Source of the DNA: Endomicrobiales bacterium
GTDB taxonomy: Bacteria; Elusimicrobiota; Endomicrobiia; Endomicrobiales; JALOBY01
Direction of reading: 5' to 3'
Assembly (NCBI GenBank): GCA_023228045.1
Contig: JALOBY010000005.1
Coordinates: forward strand, 1 to 64,000
DNA length: 64,000 nt
The notes beneath the pieces are model-generated. The model was not told the DNA's origin, searched no databases, and was given only the letters and a program-made list of their open reading frames with translations. The position numbers and the translations under genes are program-made. Positions within the stretch are counted from its first letter, which is position 1. Every line of letters starts with the position of its first letter. Shown piece by piece: positions 38,131 to 45,632 of this stretch.

Positions 38131-38178
38131 CCAAATAAAATAAAAGAGCCCCTCGCGGAGCTCTTCTATTTTATTTGG
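38131..38178 (-). terminator. Long-stem hairpin terminator after the basic-protein gene
   Basis: CCAAATAAAAT...AGAGC pairs with GCTCT...ATTTTATTTGG around a GC loop, with T-rich flanks on both strands. It ends the HTH/basic-protein unit on the minus strand and is only about 50 bp before tilS. A second small hairpin (CCGGTGTTACCGG within TGAGG/CCTCA) lies at 38176-38212. Confidence 0.75.
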
Positions 38179-38223
38179 TGAGGTGAAACCCGGTAACACC
38201 GGTCCCTCAAAAAAGTTAAACAA

Positions 38224-38487
38224 TTATCTCTTTTTCGCTTTTGCTTTGGGTTTTGCTTTGCTTTTACCGCGGCGCACCATCTTTGCGCGAGCCACATCGC
38301 CGGCTTTGTCGATGAAATAGAGAAAACCATCTTCTTTTTTTACACCAACTTTTTCAACTTTCTCGGCTTTGCCGCCCTTTTTACCGCCACGAGCCATCTT
38401 TACGCAAGAAATATCGCCAGCCTTATCGATGTAGTAAAGATAACCTTCTTTTCTTTTAATACCTACTTTTTTTACTTTTTCTGCCAT
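38224..38487 (-). CDS. Small basic protein with an internal duplication
   Basis: About 87 aa. The ATG at 38487 is preceded by a GGGGGGTGAG run. Two copies of a roughly 38-residue unit: EKVKKVGIKRKEGYLYYIDKAGD..KMARGGKKGG and EKVEKVGVKKEDGFLYFIDKAGD..KMVRRGKSK. Each has a basic opening, a beta-like aromatic core (YLYYID, FLYFID) and an Arg/Gly/Lys end. The tail KAKPKAKAKKR is histone-H1-like. I recall similar uncharacterised small proteins in other bacteria but no known function. The composition suggests nucleic-acid binding (inference). It is cotranscribed with the HTH gene from a consensus promoter. Confidence 0.8.
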   Translation of the reverse strand: MAEKVKKVGIKRKEGYLYYIDKAGDISCVKMARGGKKGGKAEKVEKVGVKKEDGFLYFIDKAGDVARAKMVRRGKSKAKPKAKAKKR

Positions 38488-38540
38488 GTTTCTCACCCCC
38501 CCTTTCTTTTATTTATTGCAAATATACTAATTACCACCAC

Positions 38541-38753
38541 TTAAAGAAGCGTCGGCTCCTGTTTGGTTGTAATTATTTTTTCTTTAAGCCAAGCATCAAC
38601 AACAGATTTTGAGAACCTATACTGCCTGCCTATTTTTGATGCAGGTACTTTTTTTGTTCTTATTAAACTATATATTTTTGATTTTCCAATTCCTAAATAA
38701 ATTGCAAGTTCTTTTATATCCATTACTTCTTTGATTTCGTTTTTTGTTTCCAT
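38541..38753 (-). CDS. Helix-turn-helix (excisionase-family/MerR-like) DNA-binding protein
   Basis: 70 aa. HTH_17 fold: DIKELAIYLGIGKSKIYSLIRTKKVPA is the HTH, and KIGRQYRFSKSVVDAWLKE is the wing plus helix typical of the excisionase family. AAGGTGA lies 7 nt before the ATG. These small proteins serve as phage excisionases or as stand-alone regulators; no integrase is near, so a regulator is more likely. It is 54 bp upstream of the basic protein and shares its promoter. Confidence 0.85.
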   Translation of the reverse strand: METKNEIKEVMDIKELAIYLGIGKSKIYSLIRTKKVPASKIGRQYRFSKSVVDAWLKEKIITTKQEPTLL

Positions 38754-38794
38754 ATTTTATCACCTTGTAACTTATTCTTTCTTTTGTTGCTAAG

Positions 38795-38823
38795 ATTATA
38801 CATCAAACACCATCTGTTGTCAA
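38795..38823 (-). promoter_or_regulatory. Perfect consensus sigma70 promoter for the HTH/basic-protein unit
   Basis: Minus strand TTGACA (38818-38823), 17-bp spacer, TATAAT (38795-38800). Both hexamers match the consensus completely. A leader of about 35 nt precedes the HTH start. Confidence 0.85.
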
Positions 38824-38883
38824 TAGCTAAATGCCATATTCTTGCAATAAGTACCACCCTTTGCCAAATACTTTATTAATAAC

Positions 38884-38910
38884 AAAAAAACCACGCATTT
38901 TTGTGCGCGG
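38884..38910 (-). terminator. Rho-independent terminator after the HAMP-like gene
   Basis: Minus strand CCGCGCACAAAAATGCGTGG followed by TTTTTTTG. It lies 25 bp after the stop of the gene at 38936-39325. Confidence 0.85.
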
Positions 38911-38935
38911 CGCCTTTACTTTTATCGCTTCTAAA

Positions 38936-39325
38936 TTATTTACTATTCTTTTCAATTATCCTATTTATTACACTTACAAACTCACTCAATTTATCGTCGT
39001 CACGAATACGAAGTTGTGTAATTTTGCCCGTTTTTTCCATTTCTGCAAGCTGATTAGTTAAGCGTGGTATTGACCCGATTGTTCTGTGCACAAATATAAG
39101 GCAAAGCCCAGCAGATATAAACGAAGTTATTACCGTTTCTATAAAAATAAGCATCGTTGTTTTAAAAACCCAGCCGCCTGCTTCAACAAAGATTTGATAT
39201 GGCAAAATTGCTTTTGATACAATATACATTATAATCTGTAAAATAATAAAAATTAAAAAAAACAGCAAGAAAAGTTTTACAGCATAAACTGTCAGACTAA
39301 ATTTTGGAATATGAATTATTGGCAT
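38936..39325 (-). CDS. Two-helix membrane protein ending in a HAMP-like domain
   Basis: 129 aa. Two membrane helices (about 14-38 and 54-80) flank a short extracytoplasmic loop of about 15 residues. The C-terminal 48 residues (HRTIGSIPRLTNQLAEMEKTGKI..IRDDDKLSEFVSVINRII) look like a HAMP linker: helix, Gly-turn, helix with DEL/DKL-type ending. No kinase, cyclase or chemotaxis output domain follows; a terminator comes 25 bp later. The start is served by GGGAGG from the family A repeat. Could be a stand-alone signalling adaptor. Confidence 0.75.
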   Translation of the reverse strand: MPIIHIPKFSLTVYAVKLFLLFFLIFIILQIIMYIVSKAILPYQIFVEAGGWVFKTTMLIFIETVITSFISAGLCLIFVHRTIGSIPRLTNQLAEMEKTGKITQLRIRDDDKLSEFVSVINRIIEKNSK

Positions 39326-39329
39326 TTTT

Positions 39330-39562
39330 CCTCCCTATGTCGCCCGCCCTTTGGGCGAGGTCTCGCCCGCTCATAAGAGCGTGGCGGACATCCCGCCATT
39401 GGCGGGACTTATCCCGCATCTTGCGGGATTGTTCTGGCTCGGGTGGGAGTCCGCTCGCCAGAATGCTCCACAAGGGAAAACCTTAGGTTTTCCCGTTTCG
39501 TCGTCGCTCACTCTGCTCACTGAACCCTTTCCTAAGTTGTAAGAGAACATTTATATCGCCCG
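39330..39562 (-). repeat. Family A repeat, copy 3, carrying the HAMP-gene ribosome-binding site
   Basis: Full-length copy on the minus strand. Its 3' end GCGGGCGACATAGGGAGG supplies the Shine-Dalgarno 4 nt before the ATG at 39325. The element runs back through GGTCTCGCC-type palindromes, GTCCCGCC, the GGGAAAACC hairpin and ACAACTTAGG. Extra palindromes (CCCGCAAGATGCGGG, CTCTTATGAG) are inserted compared with copy 2. Confidence 0.85.
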
Positions 39563-39648
39563 CTCCTAACACTTATTGCAAGGCCTATGGTTGCTTCGTT
39601 AATACTTGGTATAAATTCCCGCTAAAGACATGCGGGAATGACAAAATA

Positions 39649-40446
39649 CTAGGTATTTAACTTTTTTTGCACTACTTTTAATTCTGCACCGTCAAGTTTT
39701 ATCTCAAAACTTTTGCCGTTTCTGTCATACAAAGTTATGCTCTCTGGCCGCCAATTATCATAAAACTCAAGAACTTTATTTATTTTTTCCTTTATGGCTT
39801 TTTGCCAAAAAGCAAAAATCTCCGGGTTAATTTCGTCGGAAACACTAAGTGTAATGGAATTTGCTTTTACACTTTCAAGTCGTAGCTTTGCGTTGTTTAG
39901 GGCGGAACCGATAAATGGGTTTACTCGCGTCATCATATTGACCTGCGACACTATCATTGAAGCCAAGTATTCTTGTTCGTTAAGGTCGGTTTTTATATCA
40001 GGGTTAATTTTATCTAATGGAGCTATTTCAAATATCATTCTATCTTCGTAGTTTGCCTTTGATATACGCTGATAAATATACCATTTAATATCATTTACCA
40101 TCTGCACAACTTTTATACCAATATTTAGCTTTGGTACTACGGCATTTATAACTATAAAGTTTATTTTTTCGTCACTACTTAACGCAACACGCATTGTCGC
40201 CAAAATTGCGGCTTGCAAGCGTTTCATTGACTGTTGTTTTATTTCAGTTTTAAACTCTGAAAGCTCTGGCAATTGCATATCTAAATAAAGTGTTTTGCCC
40301 ACAAGTGTTGCTTTACTTTCAAGTTTTTCTTCCTTTTGCAACATTTTTTCTACGGCAGTTGTAACACTGCCTTTAGGGTATGTTGGAGCGCAAGCGCTAA
40401 TTGCAAAAACACTAACAAACATTAAAAATATTATTTTTTTGTTCAT
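39649..40446 (-). CDS. Lipoprotein of unknown function, coupled to the second FtsH
   Basis: 265 aa. Signal peptide with lipobox ISAC (lipidated Cys19), then SAC-AP. The mature protein is mixed alpha/beta with many amphipathic strands (INFIVINAVVPKLNIGIKVV) and is rich in Lys/Glu. No family recognised. The start overlaps the stop of the FtsH paralogue by 4 nt (ATGA), so both proteins should be made together. It could provide the extracytoplasmic part missing from that FtsH (inference). Confidence 0.75.
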   Translation of the reverse strand: MNKKIIFLMFVSVFAISACAPTYPKGSVTTAVEKMLQKEEKLESKATLVGKTLYLDMQLPELSEFKTEIKQQSMKRLQAAILATMRVALSSDEKINFIVINAVVPKLNIGIKVVQMVNDIKWYIYQRISKANYEDRMIFEIAPLDKINPDIKTDLNEQEYLASMIVSQVNMMTRVNPFIGSALNNAKLRLESVKANSITLSVSDEINPEIFAFWQKAIKEKINKVLEFYDNWRPESITLYDRNGKSFEIKLDGAELKVVQKKLNT

Positions 40447-42284
40447 GGTTTTATTTCTTCAACTTGTTTTTCTTGTGGTTTCTCCTGAGTTTGTTTTTCC
40501 TCTGCAGGCTTTTGAATGTTTTCTGTTTTATCTTGTGGGTTTTTGTCAGCTGTTTCTTTACTTACGACAACAGTTTTCTGTGGTTCGCTGTTGTCGTTTT
40601 GAGCATTCTTTAAAGCATCACTGTCTGTCTTTTTTTCCAATGAAAACAGGTCTTGTACAATATTTCTTTTCATATTTTCTTGTTGGCTGTATTTTGCAAA
40701 AATTTGTTCCATTGCTTCGTAGTCAAGCTCACCTTTTAGAAGAAGTTCCTGCGCGAATGTTTCAACTATCTGCCAACGCTTTCTAAGGAACTCATCTACT
40801 TGAGCCAGGGAAGTTTTTATTATCTGATTGGTTTTCTCATTGAGTTTCTGCTTGAACGATTCGGATAGCCAAACTTCGGGGGTTGCTGTAAAATCGCCCA
40901 CGAGGTCATCACTCATACCAAGTGTCCAAACCATTGTGTGCGCAACAGTGCTTGCATGGCGTAAGTCGGCAGAAACGCCAGTGGTTGTTGTGTTATACTT
41001 AATTTTTTCTGCCGCAAAACCGGCAACGCTTACAACAATATCAGCAAGAAGTTTTTCTCTGTTGGCACTATGCATTTCATTTATAGGGTGATGTAAAACC
41101 ATGCCAAGCGCACCAGCACGCGATTTAATGCTTGCCTTAAAAACATCATCTGTGGGGTGCAAATAATACAGTGCAACCGCATGGCCTGCCTCGTGATAGG
41201 CGGTTTGCTCTAACTCTTCTTTGGTCATAGTTAGATGCGTTTCTAAGCCAAGGTCTATTCTATCAAGCGCCTCAATTATATCGTCTTTGTCAATTTTATC
41301 TTTTTGCTTTCTTGCGGCTATTAGTGCCGCTTCTTTGATGGCATTTTCTATTTCAGCCGGAGATTTATAAACCGTTTTTTGTGCTATGCGAAGTGTATTT
41401 ATACTGGTTTGGTCGTAAGAAACTTTTTTTAGGTAATATTTTATTATATCTTCGCGCTCTTTTAGATTTGGTAGGTTTACTTGAAGCTTGCGGTCAAAGC
41501 GGCCTGGCCGCAATAAAGCTTTATCTAATGTGCTTTCCTGAGTGTTTGTAGCGCCAATTACAAGCACATTGAACTGTGAACCCTCAAGGCCGTCCATTTC
41601 AACAAGCAATTGGTTTTGAGTTGAGTTGGTTTCTTCCCCTGAACCAAAGTTTGAAAATGTTCTACCGCGGCCAATAACATCCAATTCGTCAATAAAAATT
41701 ATACACGCACCCGATTCATAAGCGTGCTCTCTGGCTTGTTTAAACAGCTTGCGCATCCTTGATGCACCAACTCCTACAAAAACCTCTACAAACTCACTGC
41801 CAGATATAGATATAAACGGTATACGCGATTCTGTGGCTATAGCTTTTGCAAGAAGTGTTTTGCCGCACCCAGGGGGGCCAAGCAGCAAAATACCTTTTAT
41901 TATTTTACCACCAATTTTTTTAACACGAGCGCGGTCTTTTAGCAACGAAACAACTTCCATTGCCTCTTTTTTTGCGCCTTCAAGGCCTATGATATCGCTA
42001 AACTTTATTGCGGAATTTGACGCGCTAATATCTGAACCTTTAATTTTTTTCTTTTTTAATTTGCTAAATCCTCCACTAAATACCGTCATATACAAAAATA
42101 CAAATATCGCGGCATTAGCTATAGCAAAGAGCATATTTATAGGCATTGTTGCAATTGTGAGGTTGCGGTAAAACGACTCTAAACTTAAAAGACCCCAAAT
42201 ACATGTAATAATAAGCACAACAACAGCAAATATTATTAACACCATCACCCAGTGATTTCGCCAAAATATCCTTAATTTACGCAT
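40443..42284 (-). CDS. Second FtsH-type AAA metalloprotease, without periplasmic domain
   Basis: 613 aa from the ATG at 42284 (AAGGAT in front; the frame is open to 42401). TM1 at about 12-33 and TM2 at about 47-68 are separated by only about 13 residues, against about 75 in the FtsH at 34668. Catalytic parts are intact: Walker A GPPGCGKT (136-143), [27 protein letters not shown] (364-368), TTTGVSADL. An extra acidic/Gln-rich tail of about 90 residues (from about 520) ends in EEIKP. Its stop overlaps the lipoprotein start. Likely a specialised membrane protease. Confidence 0.92.
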   Translation of the reverse strand: MRKLRIFWRNHWVMVLIIFAVVVLIITCIWGLLSLESFYRNLTIATMPINMLFAIANAAIFVFLYMTVFSGGFSKLKKKKIKGSDISASNSAIKFSDIIGLEGAKKEAMEVVSLLKDRARVKKIGGKIIKGILLLGPPGCGKTLLAKAIATESRIPFISISGSEFVEVFVGVGASRMRKLFKQAREHAYESGACIIFIDELDVIGRGRTFSNFGSGEETNSTQNQLLVEMDGLEGSQFNVLVIGATNTQESTLDKALLRPGRFDRKLQVNLPNLKEREDIIKYYLKKVSYDQTSINTLRIAQKTVYKSPAEIENAIKEAALIAARKQKDKIDKDDIIEALDRIDLGLETHLTMTKEELEQTAYHEAGHAVALYYLHPTDDVFKASIKSRAGALGMVLHHPINEMHSANREKLLADIVVSVAGFAAEKIKYNTTTTGVSADLRHASTVAHTMVWTLGMSDDLVGDFTATPEVWLSESFKQKLNEKTNQIIKTSLAQVDEFLRKRWQIVETFAQELLLKGELDYEAMEQIFAKYSQQENMKRNIVQDLFSLEKKTDSDALKNAQNDNSEPQKTVVVSKETADKNPQDKTENIQKPAEEKQTQEKPQEKQVEEIKP

Positions 42285-42432
42285 AGCATATCCTTTTAAA
42301 TTGTTCTTATTGTCCAATATGTTTATGATATTGTTTAAATCTTTCTTTGTGAAATTATTGTGAAACTTGCAGGTATCCTTGAGTGCAAAAAAGCATAACA
42401 AAAATTATAACACTAAAATAACCGCTAAAAAT

Positions 42433-42876
42433 TTATTTTACCATCGTTCGCACAATATCTCTGCGAGTAATAACCCCAGCTACTTTACCACTATCAATTA
42501 CAGGAAAGTAGTTAACACCCTTTTCAATCATAAGTGTTGCAATCTCTTCAAGTTCGCTATTAAGTTTAAGGGTTGCGTGGTTTTTGTCCATTATGCCCTC
42601 AACTGTTATTGCGGCAATTTTTTTAAGCTCGTCTTCAAAACGCTTTTCACCAATTGTAAGATAACCAAACATCACATTGATAAATGTCGGCAGATGCACT
42701 TTTTTATCTTGTACAATTAAACTTTCTTCCAAAACAACGCCAAGATATTTACCGGACGCATCAACCACCGGCGCGCCGCTTATGCCTTTTTCAATAAAAA
42801 TAGCGGCGAGCTCTTTTATGCCCATGCCTGGAACAACTGTTAAAACATTTGAGGTCATTATCTCACTTGCATTCAT
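42433..42876 (-). CDS. Tandem CBS-domain protein
   Basis: 147 aa consisting of two CBS domains (about 1-65: MTSNVLTVVPGMGIKELA...GAPVVDASGKYLGVV; about 85-147: MDKNHATLKLNSELEEIA...YFPVIDSGKVAGVITRRDIV). CBS pairs bind adenine nucleotides and sense energy state or Mg2+. No effector domain is fused. The Shine-Dalgarno AGGAGC comes from a family A repeat, 9 nt from the ATG. Possible relation to the adjacent FtsH paralogue is positional only. Confidence 0.88.
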   Translation of the reverse strand: MNASEIMTSNVLTVVPGMGIKELAAIFIEKGISGAPVVDASGKYLGVVLEESLIVQDKKVHLPTFINVMFGYLTIGEKRFEDELKKIAAITVEGIMDKNHATLKLNSELEEIATLMIEKGVNYFPVIDSGKVAGVITRRDIVRTMVK

Positions 42877-42885
42877 TTTGTTACG

Positions 42886-42970
42886 CTCCTATATCGCCCG
42901 CCCTTTGGGCGAGGTCTCGCCCGCTCATAAGAGCGAGGCGGACGTCCTGCCAAGGCGGGACTTAGTATTT
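42886..42970 (-). repeat. Family A repeat, copy 4 (3' part only)
   Basis: Only the ribosome-site-proximal part is present: AATACTAAGTCCCGCC, GGACGTCCGCC, CTCTTATGAG, GGTCTCGCCC-type palindromes and the end GCGGGCGATATAGGAG. The ACAACTTAGG half is missing. It is oriented with the downstream CBS gene. Confidence 0.8.
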
Positions 42971-42999
42971 TTATTGATATATTTCCTTTTCAAATTTTA

Positions 43000-43005
43000 T
43001 ATAAT
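43000..43005 (+). promoter_or_regulatory. -10 box 6 nt before the PBP1A start
   Basis: TATAAT, then AGCGTT and the ATG at 43012. No Shine-Dalgarno. TTGATA at 42974 is a possible -35 but the spacer would be 20 bp. Confidence 0.45.
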
Positions 43006-43011
43006 AGCGTT

Positions 43012-45147
43012 ATGAAACGCAAACCTGCAGCAATCATATCACTTATTGCCACTCCACTCATAATCACAGCTGCTTTATTTATTTTTTATATGGGAGTAAC
43101 TAGCGGCAAAATTAACTTAGGTTTACCTTCAATAAGCAAGCTTGAAGATTACACACCAATTCAAGCAACAAAAATTTATGATAAAAACGGCATGCTTATT
43201 ACAGAATTATTTACCGAGCGCCGTACAATTACACAACTAAAAGACATTCCAGTTGACCTGCAAAATGCCGTGCTTGCAATTGAAGACGATAATTTTTTCA
43301 GACATTGGGGTATTTCGCCAAGCGGGATTGTGCGAGCGGCATTAAGCAATGTGCTTAAAAGGCGCAAGGCCCAAGGCGGCTCAACAATAACACAACAATT
43401 GGCAAAAACTATATTCCTATCACCACAAAAAAAGTTTAGCCGAAAAATAAAAGAAGTTATTCTTACCCTTCAGCTTGAAAGATATTACTCAAAAGAAGAA
43501 ATTTTACAACTCTATTTAAACCAAATTTATTTTGGCTCGGGCGCTTACGGTATTGAGGCAGCCTCAAGAATATACTTTGCCAAACACATAAGTGAGTTAA
43601 ACCTTGCAGAATGCGCAATGCTTGCCGGGTTGCCTCGTTCACCAAATAGGTACTCACCCTTTAAAAACGAAATAAATGCTCAGAACAGGCGCGCAACAGT
43701 GCTTAGAAGAATGCGTGAACTTAAATACATTACGCCAGAACAGGAAAAAACCGCAAATGAACAAAAAATACTCTCACACAGCGTTGGCGTACCAAGTGCC
43801 GTAGCGCCATACTTTGTTGAATTCGTACGCACACAACTTGAACCTAAATACGGAAAAATGCTTTATCAGGGCGGGCTATCTATATACACAACATTAGATT
43901 TAAAAGCACAAAACGCCGCTGAAAAATCTGTTTCTGAGCACCTTAGCGCATTTGACATTGAAAGAAAAATTGATTTTGAAACCACAAAGTCAACACCGAT
44001 ACCGGCACAAAGTGGTTTAATTGCATTAGACCCAAAAACCGGTGGCATAGTAGCCATGGTTGGCGGCAGAGATTTTAGAGAGTCACAGTTTAACCGCACT
44101 ATGCAGGCGCATAGGCAACCGGGCTCATCTTTTAAACCAATTGTTTATACCGCGGCAATTGAAAACGGTTACACCCCAACATCAATATTAACCGATAAAC
44201 CAATGTTTTTTTTAAATGACGGGCGCGACTGGAAACTACAATCACGCGATGTAGATTTTGCAAAAAGCCAAAGTGCAGAAACCTTAAAAGACCCAATGAA
44301 GTACTGGCACCCCAAAAACTATGAAAATAAATATTACGAAAAAGTGCTTTTGCGTTCGGCGTTAGAACATTCGCTAAACGCCTGCTCAATTGAACTACTT
44401 ATGGCAATAGGTCCACAACGAGCCATTGAATACGCAAGAAAACTTGGCATAACAACACCTCTTACAAACACACTATCACTTGCTCTTGGCTCAAGTGATG
44501 TAACATTAATAGAACTTACAGGCGTTTTTGGAGTTTTTGCAAACAACGGCATACTTGCAGAGCCATACGCAATTGAAAGAGTGCAAGACAAAGACGGTAA
44601 GATTTTAGAAGAACACTCCCCAAAAGAAGAAAGCGTGCTTAATGCGCAAAGTGCTTATATAATAACAAACTTATTAAAAGGCGTTGTGCAACACGGCACT
44701 GGTATGGGCGCTTTAGCGCTCAACAGGCCCTGCGCTGGCAAAACAGGAACCACCAACGACTTTACAGACGCATGGTTTATTGGTTATACCCCTCAGATAG
44801 TTGCCGGTGTGTGGGTGGGTTATGACGATAGAAGCATACAACTTGGTTCCAAAAATACTGGCGGAAGAATATCGTGCCCAATCTGGACCGATTTTATGCG
44901 TGATGCCTTAAATAACGAGCCAAAAGTTGACTTTACACCACCCGAAGATGTGATATTTAAATTAATTGACCCTGCTACCGGGCTACTTGCATTTGAAAAC
45001 ACTCCGGGTGCGTATTTAGAAGCATTTATAAAAGGAACTGAGCCAAAAGATTATTATATGAACAAAACCCAAAAAGCATCTGTTTTTGGAAAAGGCGGAA
45101 AAGTTGAAAAAGTAACCGCAATAACAGAAGATACCAGCGGATTTTAA
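43012..45147 (+). CDS. Class A penicillin-binding protein 1A
   Basis: 711 aa bifunctional peptidoglycan synthase. N-terminal anchor helix at about 8-28. GT51 transglycosylase: EDDNFFRHWG with catalytic Glu91 and QGGSTITQQLAK (121-132). Transpeptidase: SSFK (Ser372 nucleophile), SLN (454-456), KTGT (577-580). The segment between the SSFK and SLN motifs carries an about 40-residue insert (from LNDGRD to YYEK). The protein acts on the outer face of the inner membrane. Monocistronic; ends before a bidirectional terminator shared with ppdK. Confidence 0.95.
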   Translation: MKRKPAAIISLIATPLIITAALFIFYMGVTSGKINLGLPSISKLEDYTPIQATKIYDKNGMLITELFTERRTITQLKDIPVDLQNAVLAIEDDNFFRHWGISPSGIVRAALSNVLKRRKAQGGSTITQQLAKTIFLSPQKKFSRKIKEVILTLQLERYYSKEEILQLYLNQIYFGSGAYGIEAASRIYFAKHISELNLAECAMLAGLPRSPNRYSPFKNEINAQNRRATVLRRMRELKYITPEQEKTANEQKILSHSVGVPSAVAPYFVEFVRTQLEPKYGKMLYQGGLSIYTTLDLKAQNAAEKSVSEHLSAFDIERKIDFETTKSTPIPAQSGLIALDPKTGGIVAMVGGRDFRESQFNRTMQAHRQPGSSFKPIVYTAAIENGYTPTSILTDKPMFFLNDGRDWKLQSRDVDFAKSQSAETLKDPMKYWHPKNYENKYYEKVLLRSALEHSLNACSIELLMAIGPQRAIEYARKLGITTPLTNTLSLALGSSDVTLIELTGVFGVFANNGILAEPYAIERVQDKDGKILEEHSPKEESVLNAQSAYIITNLLKGVVQHGTGMGALALNRPCAGKTGTTNDFTDAWFIGYTPQIVAGVWVGYDDRSIQLGSKNTGGRISCPIWTDFMRDALNNEPKVDFTPPEDVIFKLIDPATGLLAFENTPGAYLEAFIKGTEPKDYYMNKTQKASVFGKGGKVEKVTAITEDTSGF

Positions 45148-45242
45148 GAAAGATTCGCACACATTGGTTCTAATTCTTTCAGTTGTTACCCTATTGCTTC
45201 TCATTCTTTCAGTTGTCATCTTAGGATGACAACTGTCCCTCT

Positions 45243-45486
45243 TGTCATCGACGAGCAGTAGCGACGAAACAATCTTGGTGTCATTGCGAGGGCTTTAGCC
45301 CGTGGCAATCTAACAGTTAAGACGAGATTGCTTCACCCCTGATGGGTTCGCAATGACAGTAAAACCAAGACCCCCCACTTGGGCTGACGGGTTTATCATT
45401 CTGTCATCTCGACGAGCAAAGCGCGGAGAGATCTTAAATCAATATCAAGATCCATCCCCGCCTTTGGCGAGGTTTCGGCATGACAA
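45243..45486. repeat. Family B intergenic repeats
   Basis: Blocks GACGAGCAGTAGCGACGAAACAATCTT, CATTGCGAGGGCTTTAGCCCGTGGCAATCT, AGACGAGATTGCTTCACCCC and CTCGACGAGCAAAGCG follow each other, ending GGCATGACA. They match the other family B sites in pieces. Confidence 0.7.
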
Positions 45487-45545
45487 TTAAATGTGAAAAG
45501 ATGCATTAACTTTCCAATACTTCATTGAATTTTTTGACTAAAAAA

Positions 45546-45583
45546 GAACGGTTGGATGCAAAAGCATTCAACCGTTCTTTTTT
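45546..45583. terminator. Bidirectional terminator between PBP1A and ppdK
   Basis: GAACGGTTGGATGC - AAAA - GCATTCAACCGTTC, 14 bp with one G-T pair, flanked by A6 on the left and T6 on the right. It can stop both convergent transcripts. Confidence 0.92.
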
Positions 45584-45632
45584 CAACCTTTCTTATTAAA
45601 CTTTAAGTTACCAAAAAACTTATCAATAACTA

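Larger units (their letters stand above)
45148..45632. other. 485-bp gene-free interval: repeats plus a bidirectional terminator
   Basis: Lies between convergent PBP1A and ppdK genes. About 45165-45240 has small direct repeats of TTCTTTCAGTTGT. 45243-45486 holds family B repeats (CATTGCGAGG...CGCAATGACA and GACGAGCAAAGCGCGGAGAGATCTT). A strong terminator is at 45546-45583. No ORF or RNA gene seen. Confidence 0.7.

Noticed and set aside
38541..38753. HTH protein taken as a phage excisionase marking a prophage or integrative element.
   Set aside because: No integrase, attachment site duplication or phage gene lies nearby; core genes flank it.
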